A stretch of 64,000 bases of DNA from Phaffia rhodozyma (GCA_014706385.1 JACGZH010000001.1:496001-560000); one strand, 5' to 3'. Counted from the first letter of the stretch, positions 11,201 through 23,064 are shown. The notes: generated by a model from the sequence alone, not told the origin. A program made the numbers and translations.

Positions 11201-13714
11201 CATTGCTTCGGCGGAACAGACCCAAGCGCCGACTGAGTTGTATCTCTCCCCGGAGGAACGTGTAGCTCGGACATTAGCTAGGATGGGACCTAGTATCTTG
11301 CTCAGCTCGCTTACGGAGACGGTCGCGTTCGGATTAGGAGCGTTAGTACCAATGCCAGCGGTCAGGAACTTCGCGCTTTATGCGGCTGGGTCTGTCGCGA
11401 TCGATGCGATCCTCCAGGTAACAATCTTTGTGGCTGCTCTGACGTTGGATCTAAAGAGGGTTGAGGTAAGGGTTTTCGTGTTTATTTATTTATTTTAGGA
11501 ATACGTAGTCGTCTTGGAAGAGAGTGATGGATTATTGATCCGCATTTTGGGAGTTCAAATAGGCGCACAGAATGGATTGTCTGCCTTTCATCAAGTTGGA
11601 TCCTGAGCAGGCTATCTATCTCGAGTCCACGGTTGATAATGAGGATGGGGAGGATGATGATGAAGACGATGGGGGCGACGATGAAATACAGGCTGGGTTC
11701 CCTGCTTCCAATGGAGAGGGATGGATCAACAGAGTCATTCGAAAGTATTATGCACCGTTCTTGCTCAAAAGGGAAACCAAATCGGCTGTTCTTCTCATAT
11801 TTTCAGGGCTGTTTGCTCTTGCTCTAGTCGGTGTCCAGAAAGTCGAGCTAGGACTAGGTTTGTTGAATTTTTGTTCATTGGTTTAAGTGTTGATAGACCT
11901 GTCTACAGAAGCTGACACGCGTTACTTTCCCTTCCTGGTGGACGACAGATCAACGTTTGGCTCTACCATCAGATTCATATTTGATCCCATACTTTGACGC
12001 GGTTGATCAGTACCTTGATATCGGACCTCCTGTCTACTTTGTAGTGGATCATCTCAATGTCACCGAACGACCCGCACAGCAAGCGTTGTGTGGTAGGTTT
12101 ACCACTTGTGACGAGCTCTCTGTTGCTTCTACTCTTGATGCTGAACGCAAACGACCCGAGGTTTCATTCCTTTCTAATGCGCCTGCTGTCTGGATCGACG
12201 ATTTCTTCCAGTGGCTCAACCCTGTACTCGAGTCGTGTTGCAGAGTGAGAAAAGACGATCCAGATGTGTTCTGTTCGCCTGAAGAATCCGAACGAGGATG
12301 TCAACCTTGTTTTCTCGATCGTGATCCTCCGTTTGATACTACAATGCAAGGATTCCCTGAAGGCCCAGAATTCATGCGATACCTTGGCCAATGGCTTCAA
12401 ACCCCGACGGATGAAAACTGTCCTCTTGGTGGAAGGTCGTCGTACAGTAACGCACTATCTTTCTCAAAGAGCCGAGACGCCATCGAAGCGTCTCATTTCA
12501 GGACGTATCACACACCATTGAAAAAGGGAGGGGACTTTATCAACGCATTGGCTTCCGCTCGACGGATCGCAAAGGATATGGAGGATAGAATCGGCGCTCG
12601 AGTATATCCTTACTCGTTGTTCTATATATTCTTTGATCAGGTTTGTCCTCGTTATTGGACCTCTCTTTAGCAATTACATTGAAAGTAGACATATGGTTGA
12701 TCATCTGTTGACCTCTATTTTCGCTCAGTATGCACATGTCATCACCATCTTGGTCGAAGTCCTTACGTTGGCTCTGGTGTCCATCTTTTTCGTGACGTCA
12801 CTCTTATTGGGCTCGTGGAGGACGGGAACGATCGTTACTGGAGTCTGCGCTCTGGCGGTGACGAGCGTGATGGGCTTAATGGGTGTCTGGGGAGTTAGCC
12901 TCAAGTATGTATTATATCGATATAGTGGTTTGTTATGTGAAGTTCGAACGACTGACTGAGCATCCGTTTTCTGTGACGGCTTAACCTGTTGCTACAGTGC
13001 GATCTCTCTTGTCAACCTAGTAATATCTCTTGGGATTGCGGTCGAATTCTGCTCGCATATCGCTCGGGCATTCATGGGTGCTGGCGGAGGCGGGTTGCCT
13101 TACGATCATCCTCTAGGTCCGAAAGAGCGAGACGAACGCGCTTGGAGCGCTCTGGTCGATGTTGGAGGATCCGTTCGTCCTACTTTACCTTGTTCTCTTT
13201 CTGTATGCTCTCATTTCTAAAACCAGGTTGGCCTGACCCTATCTTCACTTTTCGATTCAAAGGTTTTTTCGGGCATCACTCTCACTAAGCTTATCGGAGT
13301 CACTGTCCTTGCGTTCACAAGATCAAAACTCTTGGAGGTTTACTTCTTCCGAATGTGGCTTTCGTTGATCATCAGTGGTGCTCTACACGGACTTGTTTTG
13401 TTGCCGGTATTGCTCTCACTATTTGGAGGAAGGGGTTATGAATTTGAAGAGGCGGATGAGGAGTGGATGCTAAAGGTGTGTTGTTTCTTTGCCGAGATCA
13501 TGCTGTAGTGATGCTGTTCCTGATCTCGAAAAAACTTCTGTTCCTTTGGGTTGGTTGTGCAGGCTGCGAGGAGTGGGATTGAATACACGTGAGTGCGGCT
13601 CCTGGCAAGAGGATTTTTAGATATTCTCAATTGGTTACTCTTCGTGCTGACCACTATCTACAAACTTGGTTCATTAGACCATTCCATGATGTCGATTCTA
13701 TCTCGAGCGATTGA
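8267..13714 (+). CDS. NCR1: NPC1-type intracellular sterol transporter (Niemann-Pick C1 / Ncr1)
   Basis: This is a lysosomal/vacuolar membrane RND-family sterol transporter. The N-terminal cysteine-rich domain begins [15 protein letters not shown] and includes [10 protein letters not shown]. It ends in the [10 protein letters not shown] region, and a first membrane helix follows ([20 protein letters not shown]). Next come [18 protein letters not shown], the luminal domain with [11 protein letters not shown], and the sterol-sensing domain. That domain covers [27 protein letters not shown] and, after an intron, [12 protein letters not shown]. The second luminal domain spans about 11950-12650. 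The last exons encode [48 protein letters not shown] and the tail [11 protein letters not shown], with stop at 13712-13714. Odd point: the ATG at 8267 gives [10 protein letters not shown] directly before the NTD without a signal peptide. The frame stays open back to about 8175, so an upstream signal exon may be missing. Family identity is firm; the 5' end is not. Confidence 0.92.
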
Positions 13715-13966
13715 GAATAATGTGTATTTCTGTTTTATCCTCTGACATGTTGCTTGCATGTTCTTTTTATGGTTGTAATATTCCCAGTACTTTGTATTTT
13801 CTGTCTGTCCTGAGTTTGATCAGCATCAGCCTTGTCTGGTTCCTGCCCTCCTTTCTTGAATGATTTTTATACATGACATGCATCCCATATACTCGATCCA
13901 TAACTACCTGAACCACGATTAAAAAGGGTGGATTGCAATGGAAACGCAGATCAACGTAAAAAAAAA

Positions 13967-14061
13967 CGAAGTAGACAGGATTCGAACCTGCGCGCCCAGA
14001 GGGCACTTCCTGTACTTGCTGATATAGCAGGGAAGCATCGTAACCACTTGATTACTACTCC
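13967..14061 (-). tRNA. tRNA-Ser(GCT) with a short intron
   Basis: On the minus strand GGAGTAG pairs with CTACTTC (one G-U) as acceptor stem. The D arm is ATC/GAT around AAGTGGTTAC. The anticodon stem is CTTCC/GGAAG and the T arm is CAGG-TTCGAAT-CCTG with discriminator G. A long variable arm (GCCC-TCT-GGGC) marks a class II tRNA. The 20-nt stretch between the anticodon stems holds the loop plus a 13-nt intron. The anticodon is GCT at 14028-14026, and the intron contains AGC able to pair with it, as in typical nuclear tRNA introns. It decodes AGC/AGU serine codons. Confidence 0.9.
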
Positions 14062-14194
14062 TTTGATGTTTGTCCTGTCTCAAGCAGCCCCAGAATCTCG
14101 CTGGCATCTGTCTCTCGTCGAGGACACTGACCATACAGTAAAGCCGACGGGCGAGAACGGCACCCTTTCGTTCTGGCGCTCGTTCCCGACCGAG

Positions 14195-14349
14195 TCCCCA
14201 CTGGCTTCCCAGACCCCATATGCACACCACCCAGGTGTCATCGTACAATGGACTGATGTGATATGACCACGGACAACAGACCAAAGGTAAGAGACCCACC
14301 TGGCTTGCCAAACCATATGCGCACCAACCAGGTGTCACAGTGAGATGGA
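14195..14349. repeat. Pair of diverged ~55-bp direct repeats upstream of the tRNA gene
   Basis: Copy A (about 14195-14252) and copy B (about 14294-14349) share the core CATATGC-CACCA-CCAGGTGTCA plus the flanks CTGGCTT-CC and ATGGA. Identity is roughly 80% by eye, and the copies start about 100 bp apart. The pair lies within 300 bp upstream (minus sense) of tRNA-Ser. No terminal inverted repeat or transposase reading frame was seen. It could be a relic of an element that inserts near tRNA genes, but that is speculative. Confidence 0.55.
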
Positions 14350-15455
14350 TCGAGAAAGAAGAAGAACCGGGAGGAGCTAGCAGGTCTGGTGACTGCACGG
14401 AGAGAAATGCTTGGGGTCTGGCGCAAGATCTGAGGGTGTTGCCTCGAAGAAAAACATGGCAGATCACAGCTGAAGCCATCTCAAGACGGCCAAAACCTCG
14501 GTAGGTAAGTTCTGTGGTATAGCGGTCAGTTGGTAGAGAATAAATGTTTATAGAATCACGAAAGTAGACGAAGATAAAAAAAGATTCCAAATTAGCAGAA
14601 TGGTTCTTAACATTAATCGGTTCATGATGTGTTAGGGTTATGCTAAGATTGCCTTCAGCAATAGATTCTTTCATATCCAGCTTATTTGCGTAAGGACAAT
14701 GTATCAAGAGGACGGATTCGACAATGATTGTATCTGACTTCCTAGTCTCATGTATAACGATAAAAAGAGAAAAAAAGGTAGGAAAAAAGAAGAAGAAGAG
14801 AAAGGGAGTAGATTAGGTCAAAGTAGAGAAATTGAGATTGTTTGTTTTAGTTTCATTCAACATAGGTTGAGAAGTGAAATCAGAGTGAATTGAACTGAGA
14901 CTAATGGTAGGTCTCGCCGAACCAGAAGTGGCAGAATGAACAGAAAGAGGGATCAGAGCTCGGATAAAAAAGAGGATGGGAACAAGGGTTAGAGGGGAAG
15001 AGAAAGTGGAATGACAATCAGGAGAGAGAGTAGACTGAATAGGTGAGGGTTGAGAAAAGGAAGAAAACAAGAGAAGACAGGAGCCGAAAGAGAAAGAGGG
15101 GGGAAGACAGATGGTATGGGATGAGTGGTACGGAACAGGATACGTCAGTTAGGATACAGTTCATGTCGACAAACGCGTCTACGCGGACACAAACAAGGAT
15201 CAGGAAGAAAAAACGGAATGGAAGAAAGTGGGAAGATGGGAAGGCGGATGAGGTATGGCGGCGATTTTGATTCAGTTTGATGACAGGGTAAAAAGAGAAG
15301 ATGAGTTGAGAGAAAAGAGAACGACAGAGAAGATGAGGATAAGAAGATAGAGTAAGATAGACAGGTTCGGCCGGATGTCCTAATTGGCGATGACGATGAT
15401 AGTGAAGATGCAATCCGAAGATTAAACTTTCAAAAGGCCCCCAGTGACAGAAATT
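14350..15455. other. Intergenic, purine-rich, no supported gene
   Basis: The stretch from about 14750 to 15350 is strongly biased to A/G on the plus strand and gives several spurious ORFs on both strands. A short tRNA-like 5' fragment lies near 14508-14536, and nothing else is recognisable. It lies downstream (3') of the Ran-binding protein gene and upstream (minus sense) of tRNA-Ser. Confidence 0.5.
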
Positions 15456-17735
15456 TTAAACTAGGTCTGCCGCGTCTTTAACCTCGTTCTGAGATTCCGT
15501 TTGCTCCGTTTTGGTTTCCGTCTCGTTCTTGTCGACCTTTGGTTGATCATCAGCTGACGGCTTATCATCTTCTACTTGGCTTTTCGTAAATGTGGAGGTT
15601 CCTTCAAAAGGAGCTAGCGAGTACGTCTTGGATCGATCAATCGTCGACTTTGGTGGAGGCACAAAAGACTTGATTTTATCGAACTGTGATGAGATCAGAA
15701 GGACGGAGACTGTCAATGTCAAGTGATTTGTTAAGATTGCAAGTTCCGTGGAGGGAACGTACAAGATCTTCGGCAGATTTCAACGTCCCCACCTATCATG
15801 AAAAATTCACAAAACGAAAGCATCATAGTTGTCCTTCAGCATACTGAGTCTTCTCAGAAGACTATGCGCGCATGGCATATGAAGAAGCAGGGCATGCGAG
15901 AACTACGTGAAGAGAAAAAATGGGATGTGCAAGACTCACCCTGATAGCAAGATGGACGGGCTTCGCCTCTTCAAAAGCAGTAAATCTGACCCACTTATCC
16001 TGCTTCTCAAGCTTCATTCCTGAGAAAAGTGCGACGTTAAGGATGAGTCTGAAGATTCCGTCCGCTCTCATCACTGTGTTTTCGATGCAAAATCAGACGT
16101 CAAAGAAAGTCAGAGAACGCCAGAGAAGCCCATGCCGATGGAAGACGCGGAAAGAAGAGATGAACAGATAAGACGCACAAAGCCGAGGCGTCTTGGTGAG
16201 CGAATGGATGTTCAACTTGAATAACCCTGTTCCTCTTTCTTTCCACCCCCCATCCTTTTCCATTACGTAAAGCTTACAACGAACTTGATGCTTCGTATCC
16301 TCCTCTTCTTCACCCGTGATTACTGTTTCATGGTCCGGAAAACAGTATGTCAGGTCAAGGGTCAAGACCAATTAGATTCCTTCCTTCTTCAAAAAGTGAC
16401 ACCAGACAAAAGACGCACCGTCCTGGGCTTCCATTTTGAGTCCACTTTCAGAGTCCTTGGATTCATCATCCTGTGCAACGTCCTGTCCTTTGCTCAAAAT
16501 TTGTCCGAATGAACTGTCCTTCTCGGTCTCGTTCAGTTCCTTCTTGCCATCCTTCTCTAACTTTCCATCCGCCTCAGTTTCTTCCTTGGAGTCCTCTCCG
16601 TCTCCGGAAAGCACATCGCTCACGTCTTTCTTCTTGCCACCTACTACAAATGGGTTTGAACTTGCGAAGGCCGAAAATGCGGTAGCGCCAGAGAAAGGTG
16701 AAGGAGACGAGACCGACTTGGGACCTCCAGACGTGAATGGAGATGCACCCGAAGCGGGAAGAAAGCCTGAGAACGATGTCGTAGTGGTCGATGATGGTGG
16801 CTGGGGAGCGAGTGTTTGAGGCGAAGGTACAGAAGAAGCAGGTCTCGAGGGAGAATCATGAGGCGTCGCATTGATGGTAGTAGTTTTGGAAGAAGAAGAG
16901 GATGTAACGAAGGGTGACGGGGAAGAAGCGAAAGAAGAAAAACCACCTCCGGGAACAATTCCGGGCTTTATGACGGGCGATTCGGAGGACGATGTGACGG
17001 AGATCTGTTTCATGAAGGCAGAAAATGAGTTATAATAAGGATTAATGATTCACAAAGATTGTGTTCAAACGTCAAAACATGCTGAGATGAAGACACGGCA
17101 TAACCAAAAAGAACATGGCTCAAGGAGAGATGCCGAGATGAGAGCTACACGATAAAAATGTCATTCTTTGCCTTCTCTTGAAAATGGAGAATATGTTCTG
17201 TAATAGTTGAAGCGTCTTGATCGCTCCGATCTCCCCCTGCTTCTTGATCTCATCCCGAAGGAAAAAAAAAGAAGCGAGACGGAGGAAAGAGAATAGGAGA
17301 GAAAGAAAGATGGGTTGAGAAACAAGGCATCAAACAAACACTCACGCCATCCTCTTTGACTTTCTTGAGGTTAATGCCTTCAGATTCCTGTTCAGGTACC
17401 GATGTCTCTGCCCCAAGGACCAACTTCCGCTTCAGAGTCTTCTCGACCTGATCTCCGTTCGTTATCCTCGGCGGAGCTGATTTACCACCCTCCGACGGGG
17501 CAGAAGGAACATCCAGAGATGGCTTGACCGGACTGGTTGGTTCGGAAGATGTCTGAGGAGGGATTGATGGTTTAGCAGGACTGTCCTTGGAGTTCTTGAG
17601 GGGAGAGGATGCAGGGGTGTTAGTGTCAACGGTATCGGTAATATTAATGGTGGTGGAGGTGATGGTGGCAGCGGAGTGCTCGTTGGATGAGCTGTTTGCT
17701 GGTGGTGGTGACGAAGGGGTTTCTGTCGTGGACAT
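15456..17735 (-). CDS. Ran-binding domain nuclear transport protein (Yrb2/RanBP3-like)
   Basis: The start at 17735 follows a CT-rich leader and begins MSTTETPSSPPPANSS. The N-terminus is Ser/Thr/Pro-rich and leads to LKRKLVLGAE and NLKKVKED, a bipartite NLS-like pattern as in Yrb2/RanBP3. The middle exon (about 17010-16400) is low complexity with FG-type motifs (FSAFASSNPF, SSFGQIL, GGGFSSF) and an acidic-lysine stretch. The Ran-binding domain is split over three or so exons: VITGEEEEDTKHQVRCKLYV, WKERGTGLFKLNI, MRADGIFRLILNVALF and WVRFTAFEEAKPVHLAIRV. These match the 'GEE.E....RAKLY.....WKERG.G..k' and 'L.LN......m' blocks of RanBP1 domains. The tail is acidic and Glu/Lys-rich and ends at TAA 15456. 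Proteins of this type help Crm1-dependent export. A Nup2-like role is the alternative, but the FG content is low. Confidence 0.85.
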
Positions 17736-18601
17736 GGCAAGGCTCTGTTCTCTTCCTGCTCTAACTACAAGCCCGAATTCTACTGGTATTGTTGAGGGAA
17801 AAATGAGAGGAAGGAAGATGAGGAGAGTCCTATTCACTGTTTCTCTTTGATGGATGGGGTTTTTATCGAGGAGAAAAGAAAGGAGGAAGAGACAAAGCGA
17901 AAAAAAAGAGAATCTGGAGAGAAAAAGTAATAGGAGTGTATCGAGACAAGTCTATTAAAAATTTCTTGAAAAGCTAATAAATCTGAACAAGAAAAGCAGG
18001 GCAGCCAATTTCCACTATGTCTTCTTTCTTGTGTGTCAATCTCGTCAAGTGATTCTCATCGGTATATGCGCTACTTCCATCAATCTATGCCTACCTTCCT
18101 TTCCATGAGTAAATTCCTTATCCTTTTTCTGCGCACACGAGAGGGTGTATGTATGAGTGCTCTCAAAATGGAACCAGCCTCTCCAATCTGGTCTGGCAAG
18201 ATTGAGGACCACCGTATGAATTATACGCAGAAGATCATATATCCTTCTCTTGATCTATCTCGTTCGTTCTATATCCTGCTTCCACATTTACTCTGATGAG
18301 TCTGTAAAGGCCTCTGTGCTATGACCCATCTAAATAAATTCCCTCTAGATCAATTTCCTTCGGATCACTCTCCTCTAACAGCGTGGTGAGTGTAAGGACC
18401 AGTTGGGCTCAATTGAGAGAGATGGTCGGAGACACTCAGGCACTCCCAAGGGAGATGGCTTACATAAGCTGATTGACTGCGCGAACCGCTCCCTCATTTT
18501 TTCTTTTCTGCCAGATTTTTTTCTTTTCGTTTCTCTTTCCCCTTCTTTGCCTTGCCACCCAGCCCATCCTCACTTTTCTTCTTTCCTCATCCCATCTTAA
18601 A
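17736..18601. promoter_or_regulatory. Divergent intergenic region between the Ran-binding protein and eEF1-gamma
   Basis: This 866-bp spacer serves two genes reading outward. The last 120 bp before the eEF1-gamma ATG are strongly CT-rich (TTTTTCTTTTCTGCC, TCTCTTTCCCCTTC, TTCTTTCCTC), as is usual for leaders of highly expressed fungal genes. No TATA box was identified with confidence and no gene is visible. Confidence 0.5.
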
Positions 18602-20829
18602 ATGTCTGACGGAACTCTTTTCTCCTTTGGTGCGTCCTTTGTCCGATTTTTTTTTGTCATTGTTAGTCAACACGATGTGGACTGCAAGTATTAAAGAAGT
18701 GAAAAAGGGAAAGGAAACAGGCACTGATTTGCTTTCTCTCAATTTTTCTACGAATTCGTCTCATCTCGGTCGACAAAATCTGTCTGGGTTACTCTTATAT
18801 TTCATCCCTTAGTCAACCCTTCCTTCAAGGTTCGACGAATCTTGGCCACTGCCGCTTTCGCTGGCCTTGACCTCAACCGAACCACTCTCGAGAGCGGAGA
18901 GCAGAAGGCTGAGGCCTACCTCCAGAAGGTTCGTTTTTCTAGACATTCTTTTTTTTTCTTCTCTCTTTGCGTTCCCCCTCCTGTCCCATCGCTTCCTATC
19001 GTCTTAGCCCGAGCAACGCCTATTGTTGGGCGTCGAGTGACCTAATTATGATAGTCAATGCGACCAGAAGGGCAATGCTCTAAGCTTAGATTGCCCAATC
19101 ACTCTAGTCATCTTCCGAGGAGAAATTGTAGGCTGATCACATCAATCGTTTTTCCCTCTTGGATCTACAGTTCCCCTTCGGAAAGATCCCGGCCCTCGAG
19201 CAGGGTGACTTCAAGCTCACTGAGGGAACCGCCATTGCCTACTACCGTATGTTTCTTTCTCTCTTCAAATCAGACCTCGACCATGTCTGTTTAGGTCATC
19301 ACTCGTCAATTGTACCTATCATCTTCTGGAGCATGGTTGATGTGTCCTTTCCAAACCATACTCCTTGTTACTTGTCCTCCCGAATCGGCACCTGCATATC
19401 AGATTGATTGAGAACTTATCCTTATTTTCTTTTGTATTTGTCTTACTGTTCGGTTCAATTTGATAAACGAAAAATGAATCATAGTCGCCCGATCTGCCCC
19501 CAACTCTGGTCTTATTCCTTCTGATCCCAAGGAGGCTGCCCTGATCGACCAGTGGGTCTCTTTTGCCGAGACTGAGATCAACGAGCGAATCTCTGTTGCT
19601 ACCGGTATGATCAACAACTTCATTCCCTACAACAAGGTAAGCTTGCATATACATATATAGATAAAAAAGGATCTTCGGTTGACCATTGCCTCTTATCTTC
19701 TGAAACAGCCTGTCTTCCAGAGCCGAATTGAGAAGGTCACCGCCGCTCTCACTTTCCTCGATAACTACCTTTCCACCCGAACTTTCCTCGTCGGAGAGCG
19801 AATCACCTTGGCTGACATCACCGTCGCCTCCGTCCTTGCCGATGCCTTCTCCCGGCACTACGGAGCTGAGGACCAGAAGAAGTTCTCCAACGCCGTCCGA
19901 TTCGAGCAGACGTACGTTCTGGGCCTTGTTTGCTCGATGATTTGTTATGTCTTACATGCAGGTTGACTGATCATGATTAAAAACTTTATCACAACCAGTG
20001 TGATCAACCACCCCAAGATTGCCTCCATCTTCTCGGACGTCTCCCTCGCTACTGAGGCCGCTACCTACGTTGCCCCCAAGAAGGAGGCCGCTCCTAAGGC
20101 TCCCAAGGCCCCCAAGGCTGAGGCCGCCCCCAAGGCCCCTAAGGCTAAGGAGGTTGACGAGGAGGAGGAGGAGTCTTTCGCCGACAAGCCCGCCGGAAAG
20201 AACCCCTTGGACGCTCTCCCCAAGTCCACCTTCAACTTGGAGGAGTGGAAGCGAGTGTACTCGAACGAGGACACCCGAACTGGTGCCATTCCTTGGTTCT
20301 ACAACAACGTCGACAAGGAGGGATTCTCTGTCTGGAAGATCGACTTCAAGTACAACACTGAGCTCACTCAGACCTTCATGTCCTCGTTCGTCCTTTTTTT
20401 TCTGCAGTATAACACGCTTGGTATACATACTTACCGTTGCGTTCATTGTCCAAACAGCAACCAAATCGGAGGTCTCTTTGCTCGATTCGAGGGATCCCGA
20501 AAGTACCTTTTCGGATCTGTTGGAGTTCTCGGCAAGGCCAACGATTCCATCATCACCGGTACTTTGATCCTCCGAGGACAGGATGTTGTCCCCGTTGTTT
20601 CTGTTGCCCCTGATTGGGAGTCTTACGAGTTCACTCGATTGGATTTGGAGAACGAGGCCGACAAGACCTTCTTCGAGGGAGCTCTTGCCTGGGACCTCAA
20701 GATCGGAGACAAGGAATGGGTTGATGGAAAGAACGTACGTACTGGGTGTTTTGTATCCTTTCGTTCTGTAATAATCATTTTGGAATCTGACTGGTTCTTC
20801 CTGCCTCTGCCTTTCCACAGTTCAAGTAA
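18602..20829 (+). CDS. TEF3: Translation elongation factor 1 subunit gamma (eEF1B-gamma)
   Basis: The start MSDGTLFSF lies after a CT-rich leader. The exons join to give the GST-like N-domain (RRILATAAFAGLDLNRTTLE, FPFGKIPALEQGDFKLTEGT) and the GST C-domain (ALIDQWVSFAETEINERI, FLDNYLSTRTFLVGERITLA). A Lys/Ala/Pro linker around 20080-20160 (KAPKAPKAEAAPKAPKAKE) follows. The conserved EF1G C-domain includes FNLEEWKRVYSNEDTR, IPWFYNNVDKEGFSVWKID, ARFEGSRKYLFGSVGVLGKA and SYEFTRLDLENEADK, ending GKNFK and TAA at 20827. The product scaffolds the eEF1B exchange complex that recharges eEF1A with GTP. At least six introns are present, and two in the 5' half are clearly longer (about 220-240 nt) than the norm here. 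Exons show strong C-ending codon bias, as expected for high expression. TEF3/CAM1-type naming is by orthology. Confidence 0.97.
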
Positions 20830-23064
20830 ATGAATACCTCCAGAGCGGTTTTAATTTTCTGATGGTCCACTTCGTCTTGCTTTTCTGTTACCCTTTTTGT
20901 TTTCTGTAGTTTTTGTTGGGACCCAATCCTTTTATTTAAAACGGTTCTAGACAAACACGAAGATTGACCCTTGATCAGTTTCGGCCCTAGCTGACTGTGG
21001 GTCTCCGAGACAAAAACGTTGAAAAAGAATCTAGAGACACGAATATAGAAGCAGTCGTTAGAGAACGTGGATAGCGATTGGGCGAAGAGTCGAAGATCGG
21101 GATTAATAAGGGTCAAAGACAGCATAACGTGGGCTGCCGATTAGAATTAAGCTGAGGTGTGTGCGATCAGCAGTGGAACGAACTGATTGATCGATGAACG
21201 GTGGGAAAACTTGAGCATAGAAAGAAGAGGAAGGCCGATTCACGGAGAGAAAATGTGATAGAAGACCGAGGAAGGATGAGTACTGAAGGGCGGAAAGTAC
21301 AACATATGTTAAAGTTTTCAAGACTCAATGCTCCATGTTCTGTCCCATGTGTTGATAAACATTACTCCATTATATTGTATTCTCACACACGAATACTCTT
21401 GATTCCCACGTGTTTTTGATCTCACTCTTCTTCTTCTCATGGTTTCAAGTTCAATTCAAATTCTGCTCTCCTCATCAGACCGGGCTGTTTGCCGGATCCG
21501 GTTGGGAGCTGATTGATTCTTGGTTGGATGACAGATACAGAAGTGGAAGAAGCGTCGTAAATCCAAGTAAGGCTGTGTAAACCTCTTTGTACATTGGATG
21601 AGTCTAATCTGTTTGTCTTGAATCAATGTACTGAATCGTCTGTCTGATCGACGTGATGTCCTTTTGTTCTTTCTTCTTGTTTCTTAGGGTTTTAAATCTA
21701 CGTCTACTCTCGGTGGAATGAATAGCTAACAGTAAAAATCAAGCGCAGTTCAGGCCGAGGCATTAACCGGTGACCGGGTCTTCTTGTTCTCCGTCAGCGT
21801 GTGGGGTTGGCTGAAGATTCCACTCCTTTCCTTATATTCTTCTTGTTTCTCCCTTCGACGATCCTCTCTCATCTGATGCCTATGATGGCATCCTTCATAA
21901 TACACTGATACTTGATCTTCATTGATAGTTTAGCATGTGCTTGACTTAATCCCAACACCACAACGTTTGAGTCGCCCATCTGACTGCCGTTTCACGCCTA
22001 ATGGAACTAAACAGTGCCAGAGCCTCATCTAATTCTACGAAGACCTGCTTGTGGCTGCCTCGTGGGAAGTGATCGACAGGACTATTGCTACGAAGGCCTG
22101 AGTGTCTCAACACTCAACTCAACGGGGAAAACCTCAACGCCAACGGACTCACTTTTTTCAACAGGTTCTCATGCCAAAGATGAGTACAAGAATGTTTAGC
22201 TCATCTGTCGTCTGCGTTCTTCTTCCTGATCAATCCCTTCTCCTCTTCCTCATCTTCCTTCTTCGCCCTCTCTCTCCTACGCTGCTCCGGGTAAGTTTAG
22301 TTAACGACTCTAGTTCGGTCTCTCCACAATGTCTGACACTTTGTTTCTTATCACTCTTGTCTTTCTTTTCGTTCCCTTCTCTTTCCTCCGACTTCCCTCT
22401 CGTTCGATCCCCACTGTCTCTCATCTTAATCCCATACAATTCAGTCGCTTTTTCTCAACGTACAAAGCTTGACTCTTCCTTCCTCCTCTCCGCGCGCCCT
22501 TTTCTTCACCTCCTGGCCCTCGTTCTCTTAAAACCACCTTGAACAATTCCTCTTTTTGGAAGCAGGTCCTTCCACATTTCTTCCCCTTCCCCTTCACCTT
22601 CACGCTACCGGTTACACTGCCATCGGTTTGAACCTTGTGAGTTCTTAGTCAAAAGCTTTGTTTCATCTTATTTGTATATTCTGCCTTTGACTCTGCTGAC
22701 TCGACAGGTTCATTTCCTTCTTGTTCTTTCGTCCTCTCCGGTTTTCCTCGCTGACCCGTTCTTCTCGCCTCCTCTTTTTGCAAGGAAGGACATTACACAT
22801 TCGTTTATACCTTTCGTCTAACTACCACTACCGCCTTGAATTCCGACCCTTTTGACTCTTCAGTTAACACATACGCATACACACACGCACACACTCTCTC
22901 TCACACACACACACTTGCGCTCTATAGAACCATTGAACAAAGACGCAATCTTTACTTGAAACTCGGACTTTAACTCGGTAAGTCATGTCCTCTTCAATAT
23001 TCCTGAATGGATCCCTGCACGATTGAGCGCTCAACATTATGTGGTGGGCTCTTTTTAGGCAGTT
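20830..23064 (+). other. Long spacer and probable intron-containing 5' leader of the glycosyltransferase
   Basis: No convincing gene was found in this 2.2-kb interval. The part from about 22190 to 22930 is CT-rich, with a CA/CT-rich block at 22868-22915, as expected for a long leader. A splice pair GTAAGT (22978) to TTTTTAG or GGCAG (23057 or 23062) lies just before the ATG at 23065, so a 5'-UTR intron is likely. A short Lys/Arg-coding run KWKKRRKSK at 21541 remains unexplained. Confidence 0.45.

Noticed and set aside
13919..14707. 262-codon minus-strand ORF with two similar internal segments
   Set aside because: It runs straight through the tRNA-Ser gene on the same strand, and its internal similarity comes from the 55-bp DNA repeat. 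No domain is recognisable.
14813..15413. Overlapping ORFs on both strands in purine-rich DNA
   Set aside because: The products are low complexity (Ser/Phe/Leu or Arg/Lys/Glu) and no splice-supported extension was seen.
21500..21722. KWKKRRKSK followed by a possible intron and GFKSTSTLGGMNS
   Set aside because: The basic run recalled ribosomal protein eL41, but the length and order do not fit and no start exon was found. It may be leader sequence.
22102..22542. 146-codon plus-strand ORF rich in Leu, Ser and Phe
   Set aside because: It reads CT-rich leader DNA. The hydrophobic composition is what any pyrimidine-rich strand gives.
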